Positions 23,159 to 36,000 of a DNA stretch of 64,000 nt are shown one piece after another (positions within the stretch are counted from its first letter, which is position 1; each line of letters begins with the position of its first letter). The position numbers were made by a program, and so were the translations under genes. The notes under the pieces were generated by a model that saw only the letters and a program-made list of their open reading frames with translations, ran no database searches and was not told the DNA's origin. Where the stretch lies: positions 7,066,971 to 7,130,970 of the forward strand of contig NC_081333.1 of NCBI RefSeq assembly GCF_022539665.2, written 5' to 3'. Origin of the DNA: Daphnia carinata (Eukaryota > Arthropoda > Branchiopoda > Diplostraca > Daphniidae).

Positions 23159-23202
23159 GTGCTGGCGTGCCAGCACGGTACAGCGCTGTCGTGCTACAGC
23201 AC
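23159..23202. repeat. Cluster of three short palindromes
   Basis: GTGCTGGC-GT-GCCAGCAC (23159-23176) is followed by the perfect palindrome ACAGCGCTGT (23180-23189) and GTGCTACAGCAC (23191-23202). All are built from the same GTGCTG/CAGCAC word. It could form a hairpin cluster at the edge of a mobile element or act as a protein-binding site; neither is shown. Confidence 0.6.
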
Positions 23203-23540
23203 AATAGAGCACATGAATTACATTTCATTGTAGAATTTATCCCGACGTCATGCGGAAGCATCATATGGACACTTGTATAACAATAATAGAAAATTATTTC
23301 ATATGGCGTGTGACATTTTTACTTTTTTTCTCACCAGTGTTGTTATGAACACTTACAATTCAATTAATTATGTCTCCTTACTCTTATGGAAATTGAATGA
23401 AAGACTATTACCTTTCTATGCAGATGCCTTAGCCTTTATCTGTAATACAAGATCATGGGCATTTATGTTTTGGTCTTCTCTTTCACCGAAAAATGTCGTT
23501 CGCAACAAAAGTCGGGCTTGTTTTTGTTTGTCGGGCTTAA

Positions 23541-24679
23541 AAGTAGGGCCAAAGGTTTTCTACTTATTTTTAAAAACCAATATATTGCTAGAAAATCACA
23601 TCATTTTGGTTCAACGTTAACTGGAAAGATCGAAAGCAGGAGAATGTAGTTCGGTTTCCAAATAAGTGATGCTTTTATTATTGGAAAGAATCATTAGATG
23701 TCGGTGAATTTGCATCAAAGCTTTCTCCTGGTATCCAACAGAAAAATGAGCTAAAACTAAGCCATCCCATGTTTTCATCGTTTATTTACATTTTCTCTTC
23801 TTTACAGAAAAGGAAGGTCAGAGTGTAATTTGATGAAAAAAGGTAAGAGTGGCAAAGCGTAATATCATTGAAACTCCTACATATGAAATATATTTCGACA
23901 ATTCCACTGCACATAAGCAGCAGAGTTTACTTTTGTTATATTATGCAAGATAAAGTGGTAAAAAAGATGAATATAACTAACATATATGGACATCGTTTTT
24001 TTCTGTTAACAACAGTGAAATAGCATTTGGTGATTGACGGAACAACGAAAAACACCCGATGTCGCCAACGTCTTAGCAAAGAATACTAATTTCTCGAATT
24101 TGACACACGATAGAAAATCGCAATGCCAATAATGATACTATATTTTTATTTTAAAACACGAGACGATTCGACTTTTGTCCGGTTGCTTGTTGCCTGTTTT
24201 CGAGGAAAATCCGATCGGAAACGTTTTTGGCGACTAGCGTAAAACAAGTTTTTTTTTTTGTTCTGTTTTTTTTTTTAAGAATGGGGTTGAACGATGTCGA
24301 CAAATAGCAAAACCACAGCACGGGACACAATATATTCACGGCAGGAGTCAGGAATCAAAAGGTAATCAAATACAAAATAAAATAATTAGACTCGTACGAC
24401 ACAGCAGACCTCTAATCGCTTGGGAGTAAGTTGGTGATTTTAGCGAGATTATTTTAGGGATTTCGTTATTAGACATCACGAACGAGAACCATCCCCACCA
24501 GAAACTTTACAGAAATTCCAGTAATGACTGTCAATCTAAGTGTGACTCATTACAATTACAGTTGTACCGGAGAAGTTTTGTGTTCGAAGCACACGAAGCA
24601 GGTCGATGTACTAACAAACGCGGGTTTGTGATTGTCACCGTTTACGCATTAATTAGCTCAGGGCAAAGGAGTTTAATGT
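23541..24679. other. Right flank of the repeat block and 3' untranslated region of the FRMPD4-like gene
   Basis: No coding sequence. A TTTATT at 24145-24150 reads AATAAA on the minus strand, about 530 bases past the FRMPD4-like stop codon, and is the best poly(A) signal candidate. Confidence 0.5.
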
Positions 24680-27600
24680 TCACGGGCGTAAGGAGCGCAT
24701 CAGAATAGTAAGGACGCCGGCCAAAGCGGTGGCCTTACCCATAAGACGGCCCATGCTCGGGTCACTAACACCCTGTCCGGACGCTTCGGCGGCTGCCTTG
24801 AGCGTGTGTAGAAAGGCTCGGGCTACGTCACGGACTTTTGGAGGCAAATCGCGGTTTTGCTCCCGTTGGGACACATCCTCGACGGCCAAACCCATGCGCT
24901 CGACGAGTACGACGCACTGGGACAGACAAACGGCCATCGTCTGAGGTGAATCGGTAACACTCTTGACAAACATTTTCGAAGCGGTGACAAACTGACGCGA
25001 TTCGTTAATTAATCTATCCCGGGCTGCTTCCATCTGACTCAAGTCTTCTTCTCCCTGCAAATGAACTTGTTCGGCCTTAGCTACCGGAGGAACGGCTAGC
25101 CGTGAAATGACGCGACTGACTGCCTGTTCCGACTGACTGATGAGGGTAGTGAGGTCGAAATCTGTGCTGCCATCCAAAGAGTCTTGTTCAAAGCTTCCCG
25201 AATCCAGTGATCCATTATCTCTCTCCGGTAACACGGCACCACTATTTCCCGATTTGCGGTGGTTTGGGCTGCTATTCGTCCACGTTGGTAAATCCTGACC
25301 AGGCGTGCCTTTCCCCTCTACTCGAATGTTCAAACTAATGACATTGTTTCCAATACTAGCATTAGTCCGCGCTCCCAGCTTCGGGCTACTGGTGCTTAAT
25401 GGAGCTCCCGGTTGGCTCACGCGGCTGCTATCAGATGGAGGTGGAGGTGCCATCGTTGTTCTTGTTACACGCGATACAACGGGAACCTGATATTCCGAAT
25501 GTTTGGCTGGACTTTCATTTAACGGCTTCATGACACCGGGTACTGCGTAATGACTGGGACTTGAAGGACTTGGTGTCGATTTGATCGGGGGCGGAGGTGG
25601 CGCTGCTGCTTTGGTTACCGTCGTACGGGTCCCGGATGGGCCGTTAGTGCTGGTCGTCGCCATCTGGACCGAAGGTGGTGTTGGTTTCTGTGGACTGGTT
25701 ACCGAGCTTGTCACCGGAGGCTTGCGAAGACGGGATGGCAAAGCAGGGGGTCTTTGACTTGGTAAAACATTTGCCGTAGTGGGTGTGGATCTTGAATCTA
25801 CGCTGGGACGAGCCACTCGATTAACGATTGCGCTTTTTGTTGTTGATTCCTGAGGAATGATAAAGAGGCGTAAGAGATAAAGTATGGTAAAAATAAAAAC
25901 GAAAACAAATGACTTACGATTTGGGGGGTGACAGGCAGCTTTGGAATCACTACTCGCGTTGGGCTGTTACGTGGAGGCAATGGAGGTGTGCTGTCTGATT
26001 CCTTTATTGATGTAACTGAAATTCCAGTAATAAAATTGCTTGGGGCATTTTTGACGGTCGCCACGCTGGCGTTGGAACCGATAGAATCACTGCTGGACGC
26101 CATGCTCAACTTGGAAGGCGACGAAGTGCCACTTTGTCCGTTCTTGTGCACGGTTGAGATGCTTTCCGTAGACGCTGACATGCCCTTGACTCCAGCAACG
26201 CCGCTGGAGCCCATTTCTTCCATCCGTAAGCGATGAGTATCGCTCATCCGGCCGGATGAGGGTGTCTTTACGGAAATACGTCCCAATAGGTCACCCTATA
26301 TTTTACATTGGTATTCCAGTGTTAGTGAGTGAATTTTACTCATCCATTTTTGTATTTAATAAATACCTGAGACGAAGATTTTGTCAAGAGGCCCGGAGGC
26401 GGAACAGTTGCGCTTTCGGATCCTTTTCCGGGCGTCGAAAGGCGAGCATTGGCAGCTGCAGCGGCGGCTATAATCATTCTTGGAATGGGATTTCTTGGTG
26501 GCGGCGGTGGGGGAGGGATGGTTTCGTCGTCTTCGTCATCATCGTCGATAAAAGTAGACCTGAAATTGGGTCCGTAACCTGGTGCTTTAAGAGCACCGTT
26601 CAACGGATTAAGCGCGGGCATTTTGAAATTGGTGAATCCATTCTTTCGCGGACTGAACTGGCCTGCTGGCTGACGGGCAGGTAATTCAGGTGGTGGGTTA
26701 CTAGAGCAGTCAGCAATTGACTTGAGTGATCCGTAACCGGACGAGTGGCTAGAAGCCGGACTAAGGTCTGGCGTTGTGCCTTTGGTAGACGCAACATTCG
26801 AACTTGCCGTTGTCACAGTTACGGTTTCCGTAACGGCTGTTGTGTTATTTGAGGATGTCAGTAAACGTTGCATCTCTCCTATTTTCGGCGAGACTCCATG
26901 GTTAGGCTCTCGCTGTTCGAAGCGCACTTTCATTTCCACCATGACTCGATCTTTTTCGTCAAAGTTCTTTGCGCTTTGCTGGACGCTGTTTACACCGGAA
27001 GGAGGCTCTTCTCTCATTACCTGGAAAATGCCTTCACGTGCAGCGTAGAGCTTCTGCAATATGACGAGTCCATTATTAGACGAATTGCTGGCATTCGCCG
27101 GCGGTGGTGGAATGATGTACGCAGATAAGTCGTCGTTGCTGAAATCACCCGATCCAGCTTGAGACGAAGATTTGGTGCCGCCAACTGGAGGTAAAGGTAC
27201 GGCTACCGTAGATAGGAACTTGTCCAAATCAGGATTGGCTGTCAAATGTTTTCGCTTCTCGTCTGCTATCCATCGCCTCTTGCTCTCCGTCAACGTCTGG
27301 ACTGACAAGCTAGACGTGGATCCAGCACGGACTGAGCTGGCTAGCGAACTAACCGAGCGAGTGCTGACGCCGCTCAGTGAAAATTTGTCTTCCGAGTCAT
27401 GGAAGTCTCTCTCCTGGCTGCTGTTGAGACACGATGAATCAGAGACGACATCAGCCCATTGAGCCAAATCCGTCAAATCTTGTAATTCTCCAAGATCGGA
27501 TGGTGAAGGACGGCCACGAGCAGCTGCAGACGGCGTCGATTTCATGGCGGCCAGCTCGTTCTCCAGCGAATCGCGATCGGCGAAAGGTGTCGGTGGTTCG

Positions 27601-30600
27601 TTGATAGTAGCTGGGAACTTCATTTTCAGTCCGTCCTCTTCTGGAGTGATGGGCGGCGGAATCATGGTCAGATCGATGATATCCGGATCGAGGTAGATGA
27701 GCGATCCTTCGGCTAATGGAAGGTCGTCCTGTAGACGACGAAGTAGACCTTCTAGATCCTTCTCTTCGTGTCCGGCCACGTTCGGGATGACGTCCGGACT
27801 GTGTAGACCGAAGCTGGAATCGCTCGGTTTGAGCATCGAAGGCGGCCTAGATGGCGGGCCGTTTTTCAGGGCTTCAGCGGATTTGGGCCGCTGAGACGGA
27901 CTGTGAGTTGGCGTCTGATTGGGCGTCGTACTGACGGAATCCGTGTCGCTACTGGACGCGTGATCCGCAGCATCCAACAAGATCGTTGAATTGTCTGGCA
28001 ATGATAGTTGTTTCTGTCCCTGTGTTAAAAGCAGGAGCGAATCGCTGTGACGGAGCCGGCCGTATCCAGCGCCGGCACCGCTACCTGACTGATCCGACTC
28101 AGTTTTCGATAGCTGTGACATGTCTGACAAGAGGCTGGAAGTCTCAACGTCAGAGACTCGACTCGCTCGATCCCCGCCGCCCGTCAGGTACTGTTCAGCG
28201 TCTTCCACCAAACGTTTAAGCTCTGAAACACGTTGAATGACTGCATCGTTACGAGCCTCCGAGCAGTCAGCTAATTGCTGGACAAGCAGTTCCGTCTGTT
28301 GCTGCTGGGATTCTAAAATTTCCATCGATACGACGCTGGGCATGTCAAACCCTAGTTTGTGACTGGGAACTGCCGTCTCCAGCGTAGAAACTCGACGGGC
28401 AGCTGGCATCTCACGTGACGAGACCGATGTCAAGACTGGCATGCGGTTCTTCATCGCAGCCGTTGCTCCAGCAGCATCAACATTGTTGTTGGGCAGTGGC
28501 TTATTCATATTGCTGTCAACCTTATTATTTTGCTGTGGACACAGGGCTAACGACACGCCTCGAAGAGCGCGTGGACTATCGTAAGTCGCAGTTGGATCGA
28601 ATGGATCATCGAATTCTCTTTCACCGATGGCTCCCTCGTCGTGTTCACCAGCGCAAGGGTAGCGATTGTTGGGTAGCTAAGAAAAATTTGAAGATAGTAG
28701 TTGCAAACGTCGACCCGAAAGCCTTCTGAATTCAAAATACCTGGAAGCCTTGCGGTGGAGGGTGATATGGAGGTGGTACCGACAAATCGGCGTAACGAAC
28801 TAGTTTTTCTTCAGGTTCGGATGCACCGCATGAAGCAGGCGGTTGTTCAACAAAGCTCCATGGAGAAGGAAGTACTGTGTGCCTCGTGTGATACGGTGGC
28901 GCTGTTTAAAAAATTGGTATAGTAGAATTAAAGCACACAGCCATGGTCGATTGCGGATTTCTTCGCAGCCATTTTCAGTCAGTTAACTTACCGGAATCTT
29001 GGGTCCATCGGCTTCTCTCTCTATGGACGGGCAAGACGCGATCAGTGGCCAATTTATGATACCCACGCAAAACGAGGATGATCTCTTCGGCGTCACGTTC
29101 CTCCAGGCTTAAGAGCAAAGTCTACGAAACGTAGTAAATCAATTTCTTGTTCGTGTTAACACGAGTGGAACGCAGTAATCTTACCTCCTTATCAGGATCT
29201 TTCAAACGGATTTCAACGTACTGTATTAACTCGTCCTCACGTCTCACATTCAGAGAGGTGATGTCTTCGACGTTACACAGCGTCAAAGGCTAAAAGCGAA
29301 AAAAAAATTTAAAATCCATTAAGGTTTCAGTCACGAAGTTGGGTAGTTACAAGTTTGCGACTAAGTCGCCAAAGTTAAGTGCAATGGTATTTCTCTCACA
29401 TTTCACGCCAATAGCTAGCTTGGACGGGAAATGATATGGAAACGAACATAGGCCCCCTCACCACAGTTTTCGACAATTTCTACTCTTTATCAATGACCAA
29501 AAGACATGTACTATCTCACTTAGCAACGCCCACTGAAGTTTTCCAAGTATTTAAAGTTCTTGGTAGATAATTCGCAGTGATGACGCGTGAGGAGCGTAGA
29601 CAACCATTTCTTTCATTTATCCTTGCTCACCATTCCAACTCGAATTCAATTCAAAGCAAACCAAAGTTTAAAAGGAAATAACCTGAATTTGTTGGGGCCT
29701 TACTTGCAAATAGTTGTACAACACTTAAAATGAAGGAAGTATTTTCAAAAAGCCCATTAATTTAGCTAATCTTTGATTAGAACTAGCATTCGATTTGATT
29801 TGTGTTTCCTCAGATTTACTTTGTGTAAAATTTCGATGCAAACAGTTTGGCAAAAAAACCTTGAACTAATCGATGTACAATTGCAGTCCGACAAGAGAAA
29901 TGGTATGGAAAGAGACAACACAAACTTTTTCGAATGCCGGGAGCCGGCTGTTACCAAAACATTCGTCTTTCTCCCCCCTCTGCCTCAGCTCTGACAATCA
30001 GACCGGCTGCAGCACTCCATTAAGCACCGACCATCAATCCGTCACGATCCACTCTGCCTCCACACACATACGCGTACACATACAAACACACGTGAGCTCA
30101 AAGACAAATCTACAAAAGACTATAGGCGGGATTCTCATTCGTCTGTCTTCATTTCTATTCGAAGCCATCGGGCGGCCAAACGGGATTGGATGGCAATCGA
30201 AACCGACAGGGCTTGACGCTGTCGAACATCAGGCATCGAGACTGATGCATTTTTCACGAGAATCCTTTTTCACTTTACCATCCTGACAAGAACACGGAAG
30301 ACGTTTAACAGAACTTTTGGCTCGTGCTCCCGCTACACATAGTTGTCTTTCTTCTTCGATCTGTCAAGCCGTCAGATGAAAGATGTGGTTGTCGCAAGTT
30401 ACCGCTTTCACCCGCCCTCCCATCCCATTCTTCACACACACACAACAAAACTAAACAAACAAATTCCACGGCAAACAGGGGGGTCGGCTAACGCTCTCGT
30501 CTATTGAAGACCTGGAATTTCTCTTTTTTTTTATTTTTTTTTTTTACCCTCACAGAGACAGTGGTGCCTAAACCCATTTTCTCCGCCTCGCTCTCTCCCC

Positions 30601-33018
30601 ATGGCTATGGAGTAGGTCGATAAAGATGCCAAGAGAGCTCGCGTTCTCAAACGTTAAGAGTTTCGGCTCACTAAAGATGGCCAGAACATAAGAAATTTCA
30701 CGATATCTGTTACGGTACACGATGCTGGAACAGCCACATCGTTTAGACAACATCTAAGGTGTAAAAAGAAATTTCCAACTCACCGCACTGCTCCGCATTC
30801 CAGATATTTGACTAACGCCAAACTTCGGGCTAACCAGTATCACAGTTTCAACGTTTGAATCCGACTAGATAGAACACAAAGAGAAAAACCGTGAAAAAAA
30901 CTGAAAAAATGGGGATAGAAGGGATACTGCGAACTTACCTTGAAGTTGGTGGAGAAACACTTTGCGCCATAGCTGGGCAGTTCGGCAATGATTTTGAGGT
31001 AGTGCAGCTTGGCCTGTAGGATTGTCAACTGTTTCTGCCCAGGCGCCGTCAGCTGTTGATTGACTTTGAAAAAGTGCGACAGCAATTTGCGCAGCTCTTT
31101 GCGTTTCATCGCCTCGACCAGCGATGTGGGTACAAAGCGCTCCAGCCCGTATTCGCGCCTGTTGAATCACGCATAGTCAAATAGTGAAGGAATCGAGCAA
31201 AGGGAAATTTAACAAGATTTAATTACAGCTGCCCATTACTGAAAACGAACTAACGGTTGCTGAATACTGATTGCGAAAGAGGATAGGACAATATGCAACA
31301 AGCAACTAAAATTACTTACTCAATGTTTTTGATGGTGAGCTTTCCCTGCATCTTGTTCGTCAAGGCGTGTTGGTACATGTGAAGCGCCGCGATTCGCAAG
31401 GCGATATCGTACTTGAGCTCTGGAGCGAACCTCTCCTGAACCACATCATTGCAGCACTGCAAAGATAATGGTATTTAATTTGTTGATAATATTAGACGAC
31501 GATCGCAAAGGACATACTTGTGTGAAGAGGTATTCAAAACTTCCGGTATCTTTCCGAAGTAAGTCGTAGGCGTCCTTCGGCAGAAACGCTATTCGCAACA
31601 TGCAGCGCAGATTATGGGCTCCAGGTCGAGCAGCAATCTGGAAATCAGAACGCGAAATAAAAATTGAAACATGCCGTGACCGTTCTAAAAACAAAGCCGA
31701 ATGATGATGCGGCAACTCTTAAAAAATTGTGGACGTACCCATGCGAGCGACTCGGCTGGATCGAGGAGCGTCAGTTTATTCTTGCGTATGCTCTTGACGT
31801 GCTCGACGCATAGGGAAAAGTGATCCATCGACTTGAAGCCGAGTTTCTGCTGGAGCGAGTTGAGGACGTCGGAGACGGTCGTGGCCGAGTCATACTTGAA
31901 AGACTTGGTCTGTCCGTTCTCCAGGTAGACCTTCATGACATTGGGCATCAGCGGAGCGCACGGCTCTTCTTTGCTCAGCGACTGGCTCTGCAAAAACGGA
32001 AAATCAAGATGAGCGGAAACAGCTGGAAGGAAATGGGGAAAAAAAAGCGGATTTTACCAGTGGTAACGTGGTGCCATTAATAACCACGCCTTCGGCAAAG
32101 CGAACGCGAGACGGATTATTTCTGAGTTTGGCTTTCTTTGCGGCACTGAGCAGAGCGGATTTGCGTGTCGACTGGAAACCAGAAACAAAAAAAAAAAAAA
32201 GAAAAAGGATAAAAAGAAAAATATTTAAAATCCCGTAAGTGAGTAAAAGGAAAAGAAATGCGAGGTTTACATTATCCAACGGCGGTTGACAAACGGCAAG
32301 ATGGACCGTTTCCTTGCAAGAGCGGACCAACTGAATGACATGATCGCGTGGCGCGTGTTTGACGTCTTCTCCGTTGATCCTCCAAATTTGATCGCCCGGC
32401 AGCAATTTGTCAACACTCGGACCACCTTCTGTCACGAACCTACAAAATAAACATGAGTGCATGGTTATTTTAAAATCGTTTGCCAATCAATATGTAAAGG
32501 AACCAAATCGTTACGAAAGTGTACCTGACGATGACCGGCTTTTCGCTGCCGGCCACGAAACCGAAACCGAGTTCTGGATGGCGAGAGAGTTCGACCTCGC
32601 GCGGTTGAGGCGGTTCTTCTCCCCAATCCTTGCGCGGATCCTCGTACGTTGTCGTTTTGTTCAAATGGCTATAAAAAAAAAGAATAAAAGAAGTCGTGAA
32701 TACATGGCAACACAAAGACTGAACGATCAAGAGAAGTAGACGGAACACTCCACAGATCCACACAGCCGACGGGCAATTGTAAGATAATCGAATTTGTAAT
32801 TCCTATCAGTGTGGCTGTGTCGACCGTCGCTAATCCGAGACTTATCGATCCAATTGTCCAATTGTCGAATTACTCACTTGATGAAGTAGGCTTTGCCCTC
32901 TCGGTCGGTAGCTGCCTCCCAGCCATAGGGCAGCGACATCCCTCCGCCGGCTCCAGCCTGGATGCTGCCATTCCAATTGTCGATTGGGGGTAGCCAAGAC
33001 GACGTCTGATTGATGTGA
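24680..33018 (-). CDS. Frmpd4: FRMPD4/Preso-family scaffold protein (WW, PDZ, FERM), fifteen exons, 5' end missing
   Basis: Minus-strand exons: 33018-32878, 32668-32525, 32439-32271, 32171-32058, 31987-31739, 31637-31518, 31456-31320, 31158-30939, 30864-30784, 29289-29185, 29121-28992, 28901-28741, 28676-26367, 26295-25918, 25849-24680. All junctions are GT-AG and in phase; about 1,875 residues up to TGA. Counting from the first exon: WW domain 28-60 (LPYGWE; the second Trp is Tyr, in TTTYEDPR); PDZ about 68-150 (GFGF loop); basic linker [18 protein letters not shown] about 200-535 (starts [17 protein letters not shown]); then a long disordered Ser/Pro-rich region with [11 protein letters not shown] (also in vertebrate FRMPD4) and proline runs; last 160 residues predicted helical. 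Vertebrate members link mGluR5, Homer, PSD-95 and LGN. The first exon starts mid-codon, so at least one coding exon lies upstream. Confidence 0.93.
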
Positions 33019-36000
33019 CTGTAACGAGAAATAGAAAAGAAAACGGGGAACGAATGAGTTTCGAATGTTCATCGAGATCAAGGTAGCAAAAAAGGAAAGA
33101 AAATAGAAGTGATATTGGTGACGCATCCCGTTTCTCACAGCCGATTCCATCACGATTTTTCTTATTAACTTAGGATATGATCCTTTCTCATTAGCTGCAT
33201 ACATCGGATAACTGGAGAGGAAACTAAACAATCCAATTTTGGCTCATGTTGCGTCATAAACTCATAGTCAACGTCGTTGATCTCAATCAAGACAGAAATG
33301 GACCAATACTATAGGCCCTGCTATGCCATAGGCCTTTTAGGTTGCCACGCGTCGTGGTAACGACACGAGTAAGACAGAAAGGGTTCCCTAACGGCCACAA
33401 CACGTGCGGGCGTCGTGGCAGAGCGTCGGACGAGAAGCTAATATAACCGCCTGGCGCGTAATGAAGTTTTATGAATCGTTGAAAGAGACGCCAGACATTA
33501 GGATCGTCAAGTCCCACGTTTCAAAAGAAAAACATAGGAAGAAGAATCTTACGGATATCTTCGTTTTAGTCGCAAAGGAAAATCAACGAAAAGATTGCGA
33601 ACACGATACAGGATGAAATACGAAAATTCAAAATAGAGAAAAGGGATAAAAGACAAACAGCAGCAAACAGATACAACAGAAAAACTTAGTCGCAACGAAA
33701 GTTGGACGTTTTTCAGATTCTCTGGAGAGGTAATGGGCGATGGCAACACATTCATCTAGACACAAAACAAATGACGTAAACGCATGTAAAATTGGTCGAC
33801 AAATTGAGCGAAACAGAGCCAACAGAAATGAAATAATTGCTTTTTATTTGCTTAGAGTGTACATTCAAAAGGGCCACGAGCCTAGTGATCGAAAGGGAAA
33901 CATCATTGCGAGACGTTCACGTTCTCTATTTATATTCCTCCCTAGACCCTCTGTTTTGTTTCCAACGTTTACGACGTTGGCAGCCATGCCCGTTACGTTT
34001 ATATACTTGTAACGTGCACATTCGTTAGAGAACCGTTATGGCTCGGTACACTTGCTGATTGATTCGTGACTAAATTAAACAAGCGGTAGCCAGGGAGAAA
34101 AAAAAAAAAGAAATAACTAATTTATCCTTTTCTAAAGCTCAAGTTTAACATCCAAATTTAACTCATGGTCGGAATTCAGGTTTAAAAAAAATTCTCGTGA
34201 AGGCAAAGAGAGTGAAAGAAGGATACTCGCTATGCGGTACACAGCACAAGGGAAACGCTTTTCACTTGGGGTTTGGCGATTAGGGACGATATTATACAAG
34301 GATAGACAGGAAGTTTGTCTACCGTTTTTGATGAATTGGCTGAATAGGTCCCGAGAGCAAACTCTGAAAGAAGACGCGCAAACTGTTGGCCGCCATCGCG
34401 TTTTTTTTTAAATTCCCGGAGTTCACTTATAACTTTCTCTTCACTTGAGCTTTTCCTTTAATTTTTTGGTTCGTTAGATGCAAGATTTCAAAAAATTACA
34501 TATATTTTTTGAATACCACAGCTCCCGCCACTCTGTCGTCAGTTTCTCTTTCAGTCTATTCTCGCACTCGACTGCAGCTTCAGATTCACGTGAATTGCTC
34601 TAGTTTTTTTCTCCGGCGTCTACACGCTTCACAAAGCATTGGAGCGGGATTTTGATACTCAATCCCTCGTCAGGCGAAATCTTGAACAGAAACAACAACC
34701 GATGCACAAAAATAGTGTTTCAATTTTTTCCCCCTGTTTTTTTTTTTCTCTTAAATTGGGAGAGTTGTACTGTTCGTTTCTCTTCCTTTCTTGTGTTTCA
34801 AGCAGCATCGTTCACTGCTGTTGGCACTTCATCGAGTCACGCACGGTCCATGTCAGATAAACGGCGATGACGAATGCCCTCAAAAGACTGCTTTCTCCTC
34901 AAAACATTTGTCATGCCTTTCTCTTTCTTTTGGTTAGATCCGATGTGGTTGCGCTTATGGCACTGCAGTTGCTCTGCGTTGCAACAGTCCATCAAAAGAC
35001 ACTGGACATCTCGAAGGGCTTGCACGAGCAAAGAAACACTGACACATTTCTTCCTTCGTTTTGATGATGAACTGCCGTGGGATAGAAATAGCTTTTTTTT
35101 GTGTGTGTTGTTGGTGGGCGCTTTTCTACGGTCGATCCTTGCACACCTTCGCTTTGCTAGTGCAAGGATAACGATGGTTGGCTCTCTTGACAAATCGTCA
35201 CGCCAAGCCGGAAGCAAAGAGATTGGATTCGCTTCTTCCACTTCCCTCTGTTCTTTTTTTTTTCCTCCTCTTGTTTCCGTACCGTGTTCTATTCTGGCCC
35301 ACTTGGCACTCAATATCCACGCACTGAGGACTCACTCCGGGCACGACGAGCGGGAGACACGGCGCACTTGAACACCAAAATCTACTATATCGAAATGGCA
35401 CATACTGACCAGTACTTTTTTTTAAAAGAGTGCTCTTATTTTTTTTTTTTCTTGCTTTTCTTTTATCACACTCGCTTTTACTTTATTCCTGCCCTTTCTT
35501 TTCCTTTTAACGCTCTCTATAGAATGGGCCAATGAAACAAGACACGGTCCAAGTCGAGCGAGACGTTTTCTTCTTCTTCTTCAAAGGGATGGAAGAAGGT
35601 GAAAAGGAGGCGGACTGTAAGTGCCCCAAAATAAGGACGGATAAACAAAACAAATAAAAACAGTAGTCACACGGCGGTTGGTCCGAAGGGATTTCCGCCA
35701 GAGACGCTAATGACGCAGGACTTTTTGTTTGTAGCGTTGCCAACGGGTCTAGGGTATGATTTTTTTTTTTCACTCCTCTTCGGTCTGTCAGTCTAGCACG
35801 CCAAGTAACGAGCAGGCATTGAAAACAAGCATTTGCCAAGTTACGTGGAAGACGAGGAGAAAAAAAAACGAGAGCGGACGCACTTGTACCCTAGAGAGGG
35901 CGGAAAACAAAAACGATTGCAGTTTGTGGTTGGCTATTGTTGTAACGCGGCGTGCTTTCCTCGCCGTGCTGGGTACAGTCTTGCAAACCCGATTGGGCCA

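Larger units (their letters stand above)
21880..23540. repeat. Repeat block: flanking modules, 328-base tandem units and inverted CCCGAC-rich ends
   Basis: Three consecutive units start with TAGTTTATTTTGAA at about 22038, 22366 and 22695, a period of 328-329 bases. The first two are nearly identical and the third is cut off after about 130 bases. The units are flanked by a related module at 21880-22015 and again at 22950-23100, both with ATAAGCCCGACAAAATAAGCC. The same paired CCCGAC text appears in inverted orientation at 23506-23540. There is no open frame of useful length, so this looks like a non-autonomous mobile element or a satellite seed rather than an autonomous transposon. Class not determined. 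Confidence 0.7.

Noticed and set aside
34837-35371. 158-165 codon open frames on both strands
   Set aside because: Rich in Lys/Arg or Phe/Ser from low-complexity DNA, mutually overlapping, no recognisable domain.
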